A DNA stretch of 5,371 bases from CAYMST01 sp964393115 (GTDB lineage: Bacteria > Bacteroidota > Bacteroidia > Cytophagales > Cyclobacteriaceae): NCBI GenBank assembly GCA_964393115.1, contig CAYMST010000310.1:1-5371 (forward strand), in the 5' to 3' direction. The translations under genes were made by a program, and so were the position numbers. The notes under the pieces are model-generated. The model did not search any database, had not been told where the DNA came from, and saw only the letters and a program-made list of their open reading frames with translations. Shown here in pieces: positions 5,039 to 5,371 of the stretch (its first letter is position 1; each line of letters opens with the position of its first letter).

Positions 5039-5371
5039 TGAAAGAATTGGAAAACAAGAAAGACAAAGTAAAAGGAAAAAAGCTAAAGCGAACGTTGGGA
5101 TCCGTGCTATTGTGGTCTTCAGTGGTACTCTTACTATTGTTGGTTCTGCTTCAAATTGGTCAATTTCAGACATTTTTGGTCAAAAAAGTCATACAGCAAA
5201 TCGATGATAAAACACAGTTTTCGGTTGATATTCAGGAGATTAATATTAGGTGGCTTGATGAAGTATCTGTAGAGTCTTTGGTCGTTCGAGATTTTGATGG
5301 TGAAAATTTGCTGGTGAGTGATCAGTTAATAGTAGATATTAATTTGATTGAATCGCTTTGGAATAAAGACC
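5038..5371 (+). CDS. TamB/AsmA-like translocation and assembly protein, N-terminal part (3' end outside window)
   Basis: The frame is open from just after an in-frame TAA at 5023-5025 to the window edge, giving 111 visible residues. A Lys-rich cytoplasmic head (about 2-18, KELENKKDKVKGKKLKR) precedes one membrane segment (about 20-41, ending VVLLLLLVLLQIGQF). Then comes QTFLVKKVIQQIDDKTQFSV, leading to DIQEINIRWLDEVSVESLVV and RDFDGENLLVSDQLIVDIN. This order of basic head, single N-terminal anchor, and beta pattern with an R-D-x-D-G-x-x-L-L turn is the N-terminus of the very large TamB-like proteins of Bacteroidota, which bridge the periplasm in outer-membrane protein or lipid transport. No ATG is available in frame. 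TTG at 5038 is the most likely start, with TTG at 5026 or 5047 as alternatives. The gene is divergent from tsaD with no gap. Translation reads cleanly without frameshift. The full length, usually well over 1000 residues, cannot be checked here. Confidence 0.8.
   Translation, partial: MKELENKKDKVKGKKLKRTLGSVLLWSSVVLLLLLVLLQIGQFQTFLVKKVIQQIDDKTQFSVDIQEINIRWLDEVSVESLVVRDFDGENLLVSDQLIVDINLIESLWNKD
5064..5071 (-). promoter_or_regulatory. Weak -7-like box for the tsaD-smpB operon
   Basis: On the minus strand the bases read TTACTTTG, one mismatch from TAnnTTTG, 25 bases before the tsaD ATG and so well placed for a short leader. It lies inside the coding region of the divergent TamB-like gene. No good -33 TTG was found, so the support is modest. 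Confidence 0.3.

Noticed and set aside
5039..5173. N-terminal extension of TsaD to an ATG at 5173, which looks like a membrane segment with a Cys.
   Set aside because: TsaD is soluble and ESSCDET belongs near the N-terminus. The extension is the antisense of the TamB-like gene's membrane segment, which translates cleanly on the plus strand.
4947..5207. Plus-strand frame crossing the tsaD start.
   Set aside because: It competes with the TamB-like frame, which has a clear membrane anchor and family pattern; the 4947 frame has neither.

Overview
The window looks like a piece of a Bacteroidota chromosome, most likely Cytophagales (for example the Roseivirga/Fulvivirga/Reichenbachiella group). 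This is an inference. It rests on the AT-rich composition, the absence of Shine-Dalgarno sequences, several matches to the Bacteroidota promoter -7 element TAnnTTTG just upstream of start codons, signal peptides cleaved before Gln, and protein families typical of that phylum. No mobile element, CRISPR array, rRNA or tRNA was seen.

Layout. The left part (1-1686) is on the plus strand: the 3' part of an ABC transporter ATPase (1-546), a small lipoprotein with a lipocalin-like look (592-1101), an intrinsic terminator (1127-1158) whose T-run touches the next promoter, and an unrecognised cytoplasmic protein (1171-1686). The middle holds a small basic exported protein on the minus strand (1758-2159) and, divergent from it, an exported TPR-like protein with a DnaJ-type Cys motif (2343-2945), preceded by a 17-bp perfect dyad next to its promoter. 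The right part is housekeeping on the minus strand: tsaD (5038-4031) followed 3 bp later by smpB (4027-3557), then an HNH endonuclease-family gene (3445-2948) that ends 2 bp from the convergent TPR/Cys gene. At the right edge a plus-strand gene enters the window: the N-terminus of a TamB/AsmA-like translocation and assembly protein (about 5038 onward). It has no ATG, and its likely TTG start shares a base with the tsaD start codon.

Functionally, tsaD (tRNA t6A modification) and smpB (trans-translation ribosome rescue) form a translation-quality pair that is probably co-transcribed. The TamB-like protein, the lipoprotein and the two exported proteins concern the envelope. No stretch over 300 bases lacks a gene; the largest gap is 2160-2342. 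I found no convincing evidence of a new multi-gene system. The most interesting signals are regulatory and architectural: the 2295-2311 dyad, the terminator/promoter overlap with a probably leaderless gene, the start-to-start overlap of tsaD and the TamB-like gene, and the nearly abutting convergent 3' ends.
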